From Onthophagus taurus (Eukaryota > Arthropoda > Insecta > Coleoptera > Scarabaeidae), in assembly GCF_036711975.1 (NCBI RefSeq), contig NC_091976.1:21452001-21516000 (forward strand): 64,000 bases of DNA, read 5' to 3'. Below, piece by piece: positions 32,994-44,934 of this stretch. Each line of letters begins with the position of its first letter. Positions within the stretch are counted from its first letter, which is position 1. The translations under genes and the position numbers were made by a program. The notes under the pieces are model-generated. The model did no database searches. It saw only the letters and a list, made by a program, of their open reading frames with translations, and had not been told where the DNA came from.

Positions 32994-35900
32994 TTAATAA
33001 AAATTATTTGTAATTGATTTTTCATAAACGGTTTCCGTCCGATCGCTATCATCTAAATAAGTGAACGAATTCGTATTTGGACTGTCAACTTGATTGTTTT
33101 CAGGCCTCGGGAGCCCTATAATATCTTTTATTGCATCTGTTGCGTGGGTAGCTTCTTTTATTTGGTAATAAATGCCCTCTGCTTCATTTATTATTTTGTT
33201 TACATCTAATTTTAATGATAATTCATTAACGTGCTGTAACAAAAGAAGAGTTAAAAAGGGTTTTAATTATTTTATTATTAATTACTTTTAATATTTCAGT
33301 GAACCCATAATCGTTTTCGATTATAGCGGATTTTTCGTTTAAAAGGATCGCAACTGATATTAATAAATGGAAATTTTTGCAAGGAAGTCCCGTCCATAAA
33401 ACTTCCCACAATCTCATTACATCCTCCATTTCCAATTCACGTTTAAACCAAACGAGTAACCACCGGAAACAGAAGAACATATTTCCCGATTCGTGAGTAT
33501 CCAAATAATTTAATAATTCTGGATCTATAAATTGTAATAATGTGTGAAGGTGTTGGAGTTGTGCTTTCATACCAGCTTGGTCAACATCAAAATTATTATT
33601 CTATAATTAATTAATTTTGAGTTTTAGATTTTTCCCTAATCCGTTACTTACCACTTCTTCCATAAAACCAGCAAAACACCAAAATGCATCAATTTCCGAT
33701 TGCATTAAATATAAAATTGGCGAAAGTAAATCGCTCATTCCTTGTACATAACCTAAATCAAAGTTGTACATAACATAAGTCATTAAAATATCGTGTAATT
33801 GTTGTAAATGAACATTATCATCTCCGCCATAAAAATCCATGTGTCTATCAGTTCTATTAACATCTTTCTCAATGATACTTTTTCTATCTCGATAATCAGA
33901 AAAATTATCCTCTTGAAATTTGGACATACTCATCCATTGCTTTTTCATTTTAAAATATTCGGCTTCTTTAATTTTATAAACATTTTCGCGATCTTGTTGT
34001 GTTGAATCCCAATCAAAATAATTCAACAAATACTTCCAAACTTTCGTTCTTAACTCAGGGGTAACTCCACCTCGGAAAATCGTTAATTTCGTCGTTTCAA
34101 CATCTTCGATTCGACCGTGACAATCTTGCAAAGCAATCCATTGTTCCTTAGTTAATGGACGTGACCTTGGAAAATCTTTTCTGTCGGGTAATTCCGAAAC
34201 GTTCGTTACAATTTCGTATTCGCCTTGAGTTGTTGTTGTTGATTCTAGCGTTGTGATGCTTTTATTTAAAAGGGCTTTTACGTCATCTTCCATTTCTCTT
34301 TCACCGTGACTTGCTAGTACTACATATTTTTATTATTATTTGATAATACTCTATTTTTTAATTCGGAGGAGTGTTTTCAAATTGAAGCGCCAAATTGGTC
34401 AGTTTTAAAAATTACACTAGGTAAATTCGAGATGTTGCCGGCCGCCTAGAAACATTGGGTTTTGGGTATGGCTAAACCCTAAACTTTCTAGTTCTAGGTA
34501 TAGTGTTAGTTCTAGTTTTTATTCAATAGAAATGTGCAACATAGTGATATTTTATGCTAATTAGCGCTACCTACCAGCCATCTTAAGAAAGGTACGGCTA
34601 AACGGAATGTATCTAGTTCTAGGTTAGTTCTAGTTTTACACTAGCACTGTTACTATGTAGAACTAACACTATACCTACATAGAACTAGAATCATTTGGGT
34701 TTAGTCGCACGTCTCTTAAGACGACTAAACCAGAATGATTCTAGTTCTAGGTATAGTGTTAGTTTTACACTTGCCTATCACTAGAACTAACATTAGCCCT
34801 AGAACTAGAATCATTTGGGTTTAGCCGCACGTCTCTTAAGACGGTTAAACCCGAATGATTCTAGTTCTTCGTATAGCGCTACATGACAATTAATGATGTT
34901 TTGTAGTTCTAGGTCTAGTGTTAGTTCTAGTTTTAGTTCAATAAAAATATGCAACATAGTGATATTTTATGCTAACTAGCGCTACCACCTACCAGCAGTC
35001 TTAACACTCGACTTTTTTCATTTAGTTTTTTCTCAAACCAATTTATACCACTACAAAATGAAAAAATTGTATAAGAATTCTGCTAAAACTTTACCATGGA
35101 CAGAAGTTACAACAAGTGATATGAAGAAGTTTCTTGGGTTATTGATATTGATGGGACAAACTAAAAAAGCTTGTTGGAGGGATTACTGGTGAATGGACCC
35201 TTTGGTTGAAGCACCAATATTTCCTAAAACTATGAGGTTGAGCAGGATGAGGTTCGATCAAATCCTTACATTTTTCCATCTCAGTGACAATATACAAAAT
35301 GTACCTAGTAGAGACAGACTTTGTAAAATTAGACCTCTACTGGATTACCTTATTCCAAAAATTTAATGTATGTATGTACTGCAACAGTAATTATCACTTG
35401 ATGAAGCAATGATACCATGGAGAGAACGTATCAGCTTCAAAACTTATAATCCGACAAAGATTACCAAATACGTTATTTTTTTTAGAATGGTTTGTGAAAG
35501 TGAGTCTTGGTACATTTGCAACTTTCAGATTTATTCGGGCGGAGGAGAAAAACTACAAGAAACTATATTATCAGTCTTGCAGCCGTATTTTGTATAAGAT
35601 ACTCTGATACAACAAATGACAATCTATTTGATATCATCTGAAGAATAATCGTGCCAAGTTAGAGCTTTCTTGAATGAATATTGACCGGAAGTGGCCACCA
35701 TCTTGAAACTGCTTTAGATGGAAAGATCGGTATGAACCTCCCATATAAACTAAATTGAGCAATTAAAGCAAAGTGTTAAGAGAGGTACAGCTAAACGGAA
35801 TGTTTCTAGTTCTAGGTGTAGTCTTAGTTCTAGTGCTACTATTAGTCTAGTGTTATTTGTTATTCAGCGCTAGATTATTGTACATTTTTATTGAGATATA

Positions 35901-37926
35901 ACGGACACTGCCTTCCCCGTATTAATCCGTTACGTCCAGGTTTTAGTGTAATGCATAGAAAATAGCTTCGTAGAAATGTAACTCTCTTAAAAAGAATCGT
36001 AGTGGCGCCATCTGTTGGGGACATTTTGAAATTATTCGGCTAAGAACCGAACCACAGAATAACTGTGGCTCCAATTAACGTTCCGACTAGTTGGGAATTC
36101 CTCAGATGCAATTACACCTGTCAAATAATGCCGCCACATTTGAATTTCATTGCATCATATGACATGTGAGATTGCATCTGACGAGCTTCCAGCCAGTTAT
36201 AACCAGAGCCCGGACAGTTTAGGAAAATTATCCTAAAACGCCTTCCACTCCAGTCTCAATATTCAATCGAAGCGTGCGAAGCTGCCGGATACGTCATACC
36301 TTATGTCACAAAATAAATTATAATTAATTTATTACTTATAAATTTAATAAAACCAAAAATGAATAATTCAGTGCGTATTTTTATATTATTTTTATTAATT
36401 CATTAATTAATGTTGCACTGCAAGTTCTTCGCTAAGGTACGCTCATCGCTCTTCAAAATTCAATTTTGAAGAGTAACTTAAAAGGTGTCAAAAGTGACAA
36501 CAACGTACTTACGTCGTTGTCATGGAATTCGTTTCGTGTAGAGGGGCGCACTTTTCCTAAACTGTCCGGGCTCTGGTTATAACATTAGCTGAAACAAACC
36601 TATTATAACAATCTACTATCATATATCATACCATTATTACACTCTTACCGAAAAATCACTTTAAAGTGACGTTTTCATTTGTCATTTTAAACCAACTTCA
36701 ACTTTTAAAATATTTAGCAGCAAATTTAAAAATATAACACGAATTGGAATTTATTCTTTTAAATTAAAAAACTGATACTGGTAATAATTGTTATTGCTGT
36801 CTCTCATCATTCCTACTATTAATAACAAAATTGTTAGTTTAATTAAATTATTTCAGTATACACGCTAGTGTCCTCTCGCGGTGGGATTGCGACATATAAT
36901 CAGATCCAAGTTCTCCTATCTAAGATATGTGGGGTTGGTGTAATGTCAAATTATATTGACATGTTACATTTTATGTGGGACAAAGTAAGTAGGTACGCCC
37001 TGGTTTTTATTATGTTTAAACAAATAAGTAATTAAATTTCTAACTACAGATTACTTAAAATCCTCTTTGGTTTTAAAACTCCCGCCAAAAAATAGCTTTG
37101 AAAAATTACACTGTATAAAGGTGACTTATCATTTTACTCCTCCAAATTAAAAAATGGCGTATAATTAATTAGTTATAAATTAAAAAACATTTTTACCTAT
37201 ATCTGCCATTCGAGCAAAAGCTGCTTTAGTTATTTCAAGTGGATCTTGTTGAAAATTTTTCATAAGGTACCACATATAATGAGGTTGTTCATCAGGAAAC
37301 AAAGAAAGTTCACCGAAAGTTTTTTTAAATTGATTCTCGGCCTCTGTAATTTCACCAATAATCACATAATGGTTTTTATCTCTTCTGGCTGGGGCAGTTT
37401 TTATATATTGCCTCAAAACATTATTAAAACAATCCGAATTTCCATTTTGAAAAGAAAAGCTACATAATGATTCACCACTGCCATCGTTAAACGTTAATTT
37501 TCTATGGTTAGTCCCCAATTTATAGCTTTTAACTTCACTTAATTTGATTTTTAAGTATTTACTTCTATTTGCTTCTTCGGGGAGTAAACTTCCACTTAAA
37601 GTTCTCGTTCTTTTTTCAATAGTGTTCACAACCGCCCATTCTTGATCTTGAGTATCTGACTCAATTGTAAAACTCTCCAAAGGTTTCCATTCGACATATA
37701 ACGAAGATGAGTCACAGTTTTCATACCTTGTAATAAACAAAGTACCTGGAGCTCTTATGTATTCAATGTGCGATGCTGGTCCTGATTCAAGCAAAACACC
37801 ATCCTGACAAAATAATTCGTTAATCTTTGGATAATCTTCGTTACGATTCAAATCTGCATTGTGTCTCAAATCTTCAAGCGGTTGTAAATAAGTGGTCGTG
37901 CTTTCTTGTGATGGATGACGCGACAT
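32994..37926 (-). CDS. TBC1D15: TBC1 domain family member 15/17 (Rab GTPase-activating protein)
   Basis: Rab-GAP of the TBC1D15/17 subfamily (Rab7-directed; mitochondrial/lysosomal dynamics in mammals). Exons 37197-37926, 33652-34313, 33286-33600 and 32994-33233 total 648 codons with phase intact. The N-terminal half is the regulatory domain (EWKPLESFTIE, EWAVVNTIEKRTR). The TBC domain starts at IFRGGVTPELRTKVWKYLLN. It carries the arginine finger IEKDVNRTDR and the glutamine finger YVQGMSDLLSPILYLM, both intact, then FCFRWLLVWFKRELEMEDVM, LWEVLWTGLPCKNFHLLI and HVNELSLKLDV. The acceptor at 34313 was chosen because it restores phase; a small missed exon in the 2.9-kb intron is possible. That intron contains piggyBac, MITE and palindromic repeats. 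Confidence 0.92.
34430..35000. repeat. Palindromic CTAG repeat family, cluster of several copies
   Basis: Several palindromes in a row combine arms such as ACTAGAACTAACATTAGCCC and GAACTAGAATCATTTGGG with a GTTTAGCCG...CGGTTAAAC-type stem. A GTCTCTTAAGAC loop sits at the centre. Each ends in the shared tail TTCAATAAAAATATGCAACA and TTATGCTAACTAGCGCTACC. Best example: 34790-34870. The cluster lies in the large intron of TBC1D15. Confidence 0.8.
35035..35640 (+). pseudogene. piggyBac transposase remnant (central domain)
   Basis: In shifting frames it reads MKKFLGLLILMGQTKKACW, RLSRMRFDQILTFFHLSDN, then LSLDEAMIPWRERISFKTYN, PTKITKYVIFFRMVCESES, WYICNFQIYSGGGEKLQETI and LSVLQPYFV. These are successive blocks of the piggyBac DDE domain, including the DEAM acidic motif. 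Stops at 35190, near 35365 and 35595 make it a pseudogene. Its ends are lost in palindromic repeats on both sides. Confidence 0.85.
35790..35945. repeat. CTAG-family copy with a distinct end block
   Basis: Contains TAACGGAATGTTTCTAGTTC, AGTGCTACTATTAGTCTAG and the tail TATTGTACATTTTTATTGAG. It ends in ATAACGGACACTGCCTTCCC, whose TAACGGA pairs with TCCGTTA a little further on, so the end can fold into a hairpin. Confidence 0.65.
36203..36576. mobile_element. 374-bp inverted-repeat element flanked by TTATAA
   Basis: Left end CCAGAGCCCGGACAGTTTAG and right end CTAAACTGTCCGGGCTCTGG are exact inverted copies, and the match extends into GAAAA/TTTTC. TTATAA flanks both sides (36197-36202, 36577-36582); because it is itself palindromic it could be target duplication or part of the ends. 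No coding sequence. Confidence 0.85.
36577..37190. other. Intron sequence of TBC1D15: nothing recognised
   Basis: AT-rich, with a small GC-richer patch near 36865-36900. No open reading frame or repeat assigned. Confidence 0.4.
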
Positions 37927-38374
37927 TTTCCTATAATAAAAATTAAGGTACAATCACTATGAGGTTATTGTTCATACTTTTTTAAGTAAATTATGGTGTA
38001 GATTGCTTAAAAACTATCACATTTAACGTATTTATTATGTAAATTGTCGAAATTCGGAACTTTGTAACAAAACGTAAACAAAACGCGTTGTAATATGACA
38101 ACTGACACACCTTTTCAGAGTGTTTTGACATGTAATTATAGAAAACTGTAAATGGATAAAAACAAGTAAATAAAAGCAATACTAATACTTAAGCTTAAAT
38201 TCCATTAGATATTAAAATAAAAAAGTTAATTAATTAATTTATAATTGAATATAATTGATTCTAGGAGTACGATTTAACTATAATATTGTAGATGGCGTTA
38301 CTATATTGACAGTTATATTGAAGTTTAATATCGGTTTTTTTAGTTACAGAAAATATAAATTAACCTTTATTGAA

Positions 38375-38850
38375 CTTTATTGAACTAAAACTAGAACTAG
38401 TGCTAGACCTAGAACTGGATTCATTCGGGTTTAGCCGTTTTAAGAGACGTACGGCTAAATTCGAATGTTTCCGGTTCTGGGTCTAGTGTTAGTTTTTGCG
38501 ATAGTTGCGTGTTGGATTTAGTGTTAGTGTTAGATCACAAGAACCAGCAATAAACTTAGAACTAGAAACATTCAGGTTTAGCCGAGCGTCTCTTAGCCGT
38601 CTTAAGAGGAATGTTTCTAGTTCTAGGTCTAGTGTTAGTTCTTGTGATAGTGCTAGTGTTAGATCATTAGAACCAGCAATAGACTAATAACTAGAAACAT
38701 TCGGGTTTAGCCAAGCGTCTCTTAAGACGGCTAAACCCGAATGTTTCTAGTTCTAGATCTATTGCTGGTTCTAGTGATCTAGCACTATCACAAGAAGTGC
38801 TAGTGGCGCTAGTTCTACATTTCATTCAATAAAAATATAGTCTAGTGTTA
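38375..38850. repeat. Palindromic CTAG repeat family, three or more palindromes
   Basis: Runs of arms (CTAGACCTAGAACTGGATTC; AACTAGAAACATTCAGG; GTTTCTAGTTCTAGGTCTAG) flank the core GTTTAGCC...CTTAAGA...GGCTAAAC. The segment near 38690-38760 is the cleanest palindrome: its two arms match for about 45 bp around a CTCTTAAGA centre. It lies upstream of TBC1D15. Confidence 0.85.
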
Positions 38851-39029
38851 GTTCTAACTGTGTAAGCACGCGTACTGGAAAGTTATAAACACAGGTAAAT
38901 TAAAAATGATACATTTTGATGATACTAAGTCACAATGAATAAGATGTATTTGTTTTTATATGAAAGATGAAATTTTTTTTAAGGTAATAAATTTGTTGGA
39001 TGGAATGGAAAAGACATAACTTAGAGAGA

Positions 39030-39480
39030 AGGTGAAATTTATGAAAATGGACTCGACAATCTGCGCCCAGTCGGTGATAAAACCGCGGAATAAATTCGCC
39101 CCTTATACTGCGAAGAGCGATCCCGCGTATATTGGCGTATCCCTTTCACGTGCGCAATATTTTTATGGCGGATTTTCGCGCGAGCCCGTGATCTATAGAT
39201 GTGTAATAATATAAAGAAGGGCACTTTATCGCCCTGGCCACTGTATACACACATGAGCGTCGCGGCTCCCGATATAATTTTATATGACACATTATGCATT
39301 AAAATCGGTTTTGCGGCCTGGAAAATTGCCTATAAGTGTCGTTTCGGCACCTCCGGGCCCCTCACGGACTCGGTCTTCTTATTTATCGCACGCATATTTC
39401 TCAGGCGCCAAACGAAAATGGAAAATCGCATCATCGACGACGCAACCGACGCGTATACTTCAATAGCGACCTGATAAGAA
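39030..39480. promoter_or_regulatory. GC/CpG-rich island 1, putative conserved enhancer
   Basis: Sharp rise in CpG words (CGCGG, CGACGACGC, GCGCG) in otherwise AT-rich DNA, with no credible coding frame: several overlapping short frames are open on both strands but match nothing. Contains ATATTTTTATGGCG, a posterior-Hox/Caudal-like core. Such islands upstream of a developmental regulator usually mark conserved cis-regulatory modules; that is inference. Confidence 0.4.
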
Positions 39481-39689
39481 CCACTCTCTTTCTTCACTTT
39501 ATTGCGTTTTTGATCCTTTATGAAAATAGAAAAAAAAATCAGCTTCTTGATAACCTCCGTCAATCTGAAATGATCCCAACTAAATTTAAATCTCATCCCT
39601 TTAAAAGCTCCCTTTGTGGATATTAACAACAAGAAATTCATAGAATTTCAATTCAAAATTTCCTTAAATTCTTTTTTTTTTCTAGAATT

Positions 39690-40030
39690 TGACACATCAA
39701 GGGGGATTCCGTTCCGCTTTGAAGAAGTGTATAACGGGTTATCACAATTTCGCACGCGGAGTTGGGATTGTCAACGGGATCGCGATGATTAATGATACGG
39801 CACGCTTACGTTTAACTTCATCCCTTTTGGGCGTTCCGACCCCTTTTCGTATCCGGGAACGGTCGACGGACATACGTTTCGCGCTCACTTCACACGTACC
39901 AGCGACAGGCCGTTCGTTTGACACGGCAAAACGGATTAAGTCGAATACACAGATTAGCGATAACACATTTCGAAACGAAATCAACCCACCGTACCTCCCT
40001 CATCGGCCATTTCAAACTCAAAATCAAACG
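39690..40030. promoter_or_regulatory. GC/CpG-rich island 2, putative conserved enhancer
   Basis: A second island with GATGATTAATGATACGGC. TGATTAAT is a PBC/Hox-like word and TGATAC is the core recognised by Sine oculis (SIX) proteins. In Drosophila, dachshund is a known retinal-determination target, which makes the TGATAC core worth noting. A single core is weak evidence. Confidence 0.4.
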
Positions 40031-40183
40031 GGTGTGTTATACACGATCATTAATCTTTATTATTGGACAAATGAATTTAGTACATACATAGGATTTTAAC
40101 AAATAATGTAAAAAAAATGAACATAACGGTTGAATAAGTTCGACTATCAAATCGTACAGTGAGGCCTTACTCAAGAATAGCGT

Positions 40184-40600
40184 TCAGAGATAAGCGTTAT
40201 TGCGCATATCCATCTTTCTGCAATAAGCAGAATTATCTTTATTGGGTTGGTGATAATCTCCGAGAAAAAGTGAGCTCGTCGTTGCCATCAGTGATACCAA
40301 AGACTCCTTAATACTCACGGAGGTTGTCTTATCGAAGTGACTCTTTGAAACCCAACGTATCTTGACAACGATACTCATTGATTGAAAACTATCAAGATGG
40401 ATTTGTGGCTTTCTATTTAAAATCGGCATACTTTGACGATTACATACTCCTTCCAAAGTTTTTAATAAAAATTTAGACTGGTTGGTACGACGAACTTTGC
40501 ATGAAAATTTTTTGCTGCCAAGTTTGGGTATGAAGATTGCAGAAACATCACGCCAACAACGAGCAATGTGGCGAAACACCTAGTAATATTGATAGGATAA
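40184..40600 (-). pseudogene. LINE reverse transcriptase N-terminal remnant
   Basis: The minus strand reads CWRDVSAIFIPKLGSKKFSC and SKFLLKTLEGVCNRQSMPIL, echoing the W..V.V.FIPKPG ... SFLLKTLERVVDR blocks of jockey-like reverse transcriptases. The later part is too eroded to follow. It is open for 131 codons by chance. Confidence 0.6.
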
Positions 40601-41140
40601 CCAAGAATTAAACGAGAGCAAAGTTGATGAAGTAATGGTACTCTTTGTAATTAAGCTGTTCAAGCAGTATATAAGATACCACGTAAGAAGTATTAAGTAT
40701 TGTAACTAATAGCCATTACTCTGTTATTGAATTTTTTTCAAAATCATTTTGGACCACCTTACCTGACATTTGACATTGCAATCATACCAGAAACTAAGTT
40801 CCAATTGTACTCAAGATAACTGCAGATAATGCAAGATAACTTCAAATTTCGATTCTTGATATTATGATTCTTGTTCACCACGCCGAATATTACGATTGCA
40901 GGTTCCTTCCACTTCCTATTTGATTCCTTGAAAGAGAGTTCTAATAATAAATAAAGATCTAAGCACAAAAACTTAAATTGGATACTAACATAGAATTTCG
41001 AGAAGGTACTAATGAGGTTAACATTAGTTCTCAAGTAGAATTAATCTTTCAATCTATTTCCTTCTTGAAAATTTTCTTTAGAATTGAAATCTTTTTACTG
41101 CTTTATGTTTAAAGCATTGAAAGAAAGAGTGAGAGGTAAA
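40600..41140. other. dachshund upstream DNA: nothing recognised
   Basis: AT-rich. No gene, repeat or island assigned. Confidence 0.4.
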
Positions 41141-41149
41141 AAAAGGGTT

Positions 41150-41960
41150 TTTTGGGGGATTTCCCCCGCATAAATCACAATTTGACAGGAGCTCCTGTGC
41201 GTTGAATTCGCTTTTCGCACGGGGGCCTCGAAGGCAGTGGTGTCGACGTTGCCCCCGTCCTCTCGCGCCATATTGTCTAGCGATCCATCATCCGACTGTC
41301 AGTAGTTATTGTTACGGAAATCTATACAGTTAGGGGCGGCCGGAACCTCCCGCGATGTGAGCACGCATAATTGGCCAAGTTTAAAGTCGAGATGAAATTG
41401 GCTCCGCGCCCCGCGGATGAATATTTTATGACGCATACCAACCTTACAATCCACCCCAAATCTTCCCAACGCCCCACCCAAACGGTGCCCTCTCATTACA
41501 GACGTCATTAAAGACCCATTAAAGAAATTCGATTTCGTAGATTTGAAAAAGATTTTCGATTTTAATCAAAATCTAAAAATTCTTGATGGTGTTTTGAAAA
41601 CGGTTTGCGATGCGGATAGAATGTGCTATTGTTATCTGGACGGGACGGCGGCGTTAGTAGTGAGTCCGGGGCGCAGATTATCGCCTCGTTAATAGGAATC
41701 GCATTGTTTGTGCATGCGGTGACCGCACAATGGGGGTGGAAGCGCCCTGACAATGAAGAGGGGGGACATCATCCCCAATAGCGAACAATACGCGATCGGC
41801 CGCGTTAGATAGACTCCGGATTATGTCGACGCGGATTCACCTGCACTCTAACGTTTTAGATACCATACGGGGATGCGATTCCCCCCATCAGCACCAACAC
41901 CGCGTTACTATCCCCCCACATCGGCATGCAGATATTAGACGAAACGAAACCATGCGTGTT
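41150..41960. promoter_or_regulatory. GC/CpG-rich island 3 (two lobes), putative conserved enhancer
   Basis: The largest island: lobes at about 41150-41520 and 41600-41960, separated by AT-rich sequence. Contains TATTGTT Sox-like words, TTAATAGG and a run of C-rich words (CCCCCGTCCTC, CCCCCCACATCGGC). Short open frames exist on both strands without family resemblance. Interpretation as an enhancer is inference. Confidence 0.4.
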
Positions 41961-43265
41961 ATAATAGAGCAGAATTAAAAATAGGAAGAAAAAATTAAGA
42001 ATTTTTGTTTGTTGTTAGTTGAAGTAAATTTTTAATTAAGAATTTGGCGTTTTAAAACTTACAAGATGTAATTTTTAGTATATGAAAAAGTTAATGAACA
42101 CCGTGCTTTATGACATACGAAATTTTAATTAAAAATTTGTAGCTCGGTCAGCTTTATAACAATACTTTAACGTACGTGTTAATTATTAATGCGACGTACA
42201 TAGTGGTTCGACTAAGAATGTACCATTTCGTTGCCAAAGAAACAATGCCATGGAGAATTATGAAACATCATTATTTGTTTTATCATCTATAATAACATCA
42301 ATCAAATAGAGAGACTATGTAGATACTAATGTAGGCTATCTGAAGATGAGGACTGATTTTGAAATCGGTAAAATTAGATAATGAAATATTATCGAAAAAT
42401 AACTTTATTTTCCAAATTGTGAGAATGTAGCATGGAAGGAATCCGGATTGCAAGAAACTTCGGGGTCCAAGAAGATCTATTTTGAGGGTCACGCTTCCAT
42501 AAGATGGGCTGGAGTTAATTGAACCATATAAATTGGCCAAATTACTTTTTAATGAATATTTATCGAAAAACGACTTGCCATACAATCCAAAGAGATTGAG
42601 TAGCCCTACAAGACTTACAAGCCCTATAAGCGGTGCTATAAAATATATGTCATCCATTTTAGCAGCAATTTTGAGGTTTGCTCTTGGAAAGTCGACGGGA
42701 GCTGGGAACAATAAGTAACAAAATTGCACTCTTATCAACTAGAGAAGCTAGACACCATGGATAAAAAAGCATTGCTCTTCACATAGTGAAAATCTGCCAA
42801 AATGAATATGTTCTTTCATTGACATCATACTATTATAAGCTAGATCATCATTTTAAGATAACCGTTTAAAAGATGAAAATTACACGTCCAGATATACTAG
42901 AGGACTCATTAATACAACACCTTCTTTTTCATGTAGGCTAACAAATTGGAGCTGGATCCATTCAACTTTCCTTTTAGATTAGAATTATTGTCATGGGATC
43001 AACAAGCCTCCGCTCGCTTTAACAAGCAAGTAAATGGAAACTAAAAAGTTATTTATGGAAAATTAAAATTAAAATTTGTGTGTTGTACAATGATTCTTAA
43101 ATCATTATGATAGCCGAACTAATTTTTGAGATATGATGCTTTTTATCAGTATAAATATAACAACAAAAGTTATCAAAACGAGAAGGGCAGCATTAAAAAA
43201 AATCATTACTAGGATATGTATGAAAACTATGAAATTATTTATGGCACACTAGAAATTCCATCAAG
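41961..43265. other. dachshund upstream DNA with unexplained short frames
   Basis: Contains open stretches on both strands at 42298-42738 (for example LRFALGKSTGAGNNK on the plus strand) that I cannot assign; perhaps eroded transposon sequence. The rest is AT-rich. Confidence 0.3.
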
Positions 43266-43269
43266 AAGT

Positions 43270-43615
43270 ATTCCTTCAACGTCCAACCAATCCAAAGTTA
43301 TGAACGTGCGTTTGGTAACGTACACTGCATCTGTTTTTAATCTCATTATCTGTGCATAAGTCCAAATCCGCATACCATCAGCTGTCTAGCTTTTGAAAGA
43401 TGCTTATTGTTATTCGTCATAGGGAGGGTATGGCCTCATAGAGTGGGTTCGTAAAGGATATGCCTCATCACCTAAAAGGAAGTAAGGCAGTTCAATATAC
43501 ATTCCGGGAAGAGGTGAAAGTTGTCCAACACCTCCTGTTTTAGTTTTCTGTAAAGGTTGCTATTGGAAAATATGCCACCATCGCTCTTTTTGCCAATATC
43601 TAGTCAATTTCTAGG
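43270..43615 (-). pseudogene. PIF/Harbinger transposase remnant
   Basis: The minus strand reads KKSDGGIFSNSNLYRKLK, then LPYFLLGDEAYPLRTHSMRP and YPPYDE, the GDEAYPL block of the Harbinger/HARBI1 DDE nuclease. The following SRAR-like region (AR..VCGFG) is frameshifted. Stops and shifts mark it as dead. Confidence 0.8.
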
Positions 43616-44109
43616 ACCTGGCTAGTGCCTTCCCGAATACTTTCTTATTCTTATATGTGCCTTTCACCACTCACTTCTTCTCCACCTCACTTCCACTTCT
43701 TTTATATGAGCTCACTTCAGCGCTCAATTATTCTGCTAGATGTTGTCTAACGAAATTTTCATCTTCCAATGTTCCAAAGCTCGCTAAGCACCAAGGAAAC
43801 TCTAGAACCGTTGCACGTTTTAGTAACATATGCGAATCTTATACACTTAAAATATAAGTTACCATAAAGTTTTCAACACTTATCTCTGAAATAAATCTCT
43901 CTGATTTAAATCTCGTCTTACTTTCACAGTATTCCACATCTTGTAATAAATACTTGTAATGCCGGATCAATCCTTTACTGACCTTAATTACCTTAAAATC
44001 CTTTCTATTTTCCATCGCAATAATAAAATCAAAATCTGTATCTTTAATTACAACTCTACTTCCTTATTTGTTGCTTTAATAATACTAACGTTATTTTCTT
44101 TTCTTTCAG

Positions 44110-44150
44110 GTATTTCGCGACCAGGACCTCTAATGGGTGCTGTCTGATCG
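44110..44150 (+). other. Micro-exon-like segment with strong splice sites
   Basis: A pyrimidine-rich acceptor (TTATTTTCTTTTCTTTCAG) and a consensus donor (GATCG|GTAAGAA) bracket only 41 bp, which can read ISRPGPLMGAV then stop. It might be an untranslated or alternative 5' exon of dachshund, or chance. Confidence 0.25.
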
Positions 44151-44289
44151 GTAAGAATTTAACTTTAATTTATCTTGATATTTTTCCGATGGTATTTATT
44201 TTAATCGTGTCACATCATCAACGATAATTTATTGTTACGATATGAACCTGTCTTTTGTATTGAGCAAAGTCCCTTGCGATGTCATTATG

Positions 44290-44430
44290 TCATGTTGAAG
44301 CCGAGGTAGCTACGCTGTCGAGGCAGAATAGAGTAATTAACTAGAAATGATTTCTGAACTTCTTTTACTATGGATATGTTACTTACAAGCTGAGGCAGCT
44401 TTGCTGCCGTGGCATCTTTGTCACCTACAA
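44290..44430. repeat. GC-hairpin repeat family, copy 1
   Basis: Two hairpin words about 90 bp apart: GCCGAGGTAGCTACGCTGTC and GCTGAGGCAGCTTTGCTGCC. Between them lies GAGTAATTAACTAGAAATG and ACTATGGATATGTTACTTAC. The same arrangement recurs at 46145-46800. Confidence 0.75.
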
Positions 44431-44934
44431 CTCAACAACTTGTAAGTTCAACAAAACTTTAAATACTGGGCAAGAGGAAAGTCTCGCTTACTTCATGAAG
44501 ATTTCTTTAAGCTCACATGCAAGAATTTTAATGAATGCTGTGAATGCAATACTTGCTAATATGGTTCAAAGAATTATGCAAAACTTGCAAACTTGACTCT
44601 AAGAAAGCATAAATGTCATCTAGTGTTCCAAAAATATTTTTTTTCTCACCAAATCTTGTTATATACACATCTATTAAGAATTACTTCAAGTAGAACATTC
44701 TCCAGAATTAAGTACTTGGAGAAACGAACTAAATCACTTTTAAAGACTTGCGATAGAAATGAGAATAAAAGAAACATTTTAAATTTGTTAAATTTCTTTT
44801 GAATGGTCAAATCAATTTAAAAAAATTTTAATTAGCTTGCGTGTATGTAAGCACTCTAAGGAAGAAGAATTCTTCTCAATTAACGAAGAAGTAGGAAACA
44901 AAGAGGATGCAAATCAAGTTCAATTATAGAAGGA

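Noticed and set aside
39039-40099. Overlapping open frames on both strands in islands 1 and 2
   Set aside because: They overlap each other in opposite directions, lack domains, splice structure and start context, and are explained by fewer TAA/TAG words in CpG-rich DNA.
42298-42738. Possible membrane-protein gene on the minus strand (146 codons)
   Set aside because: Hydrophobic stretches are present, but an equally open antisense frame exists, there is no splice support, and the composition fits eroded repeat sequence.
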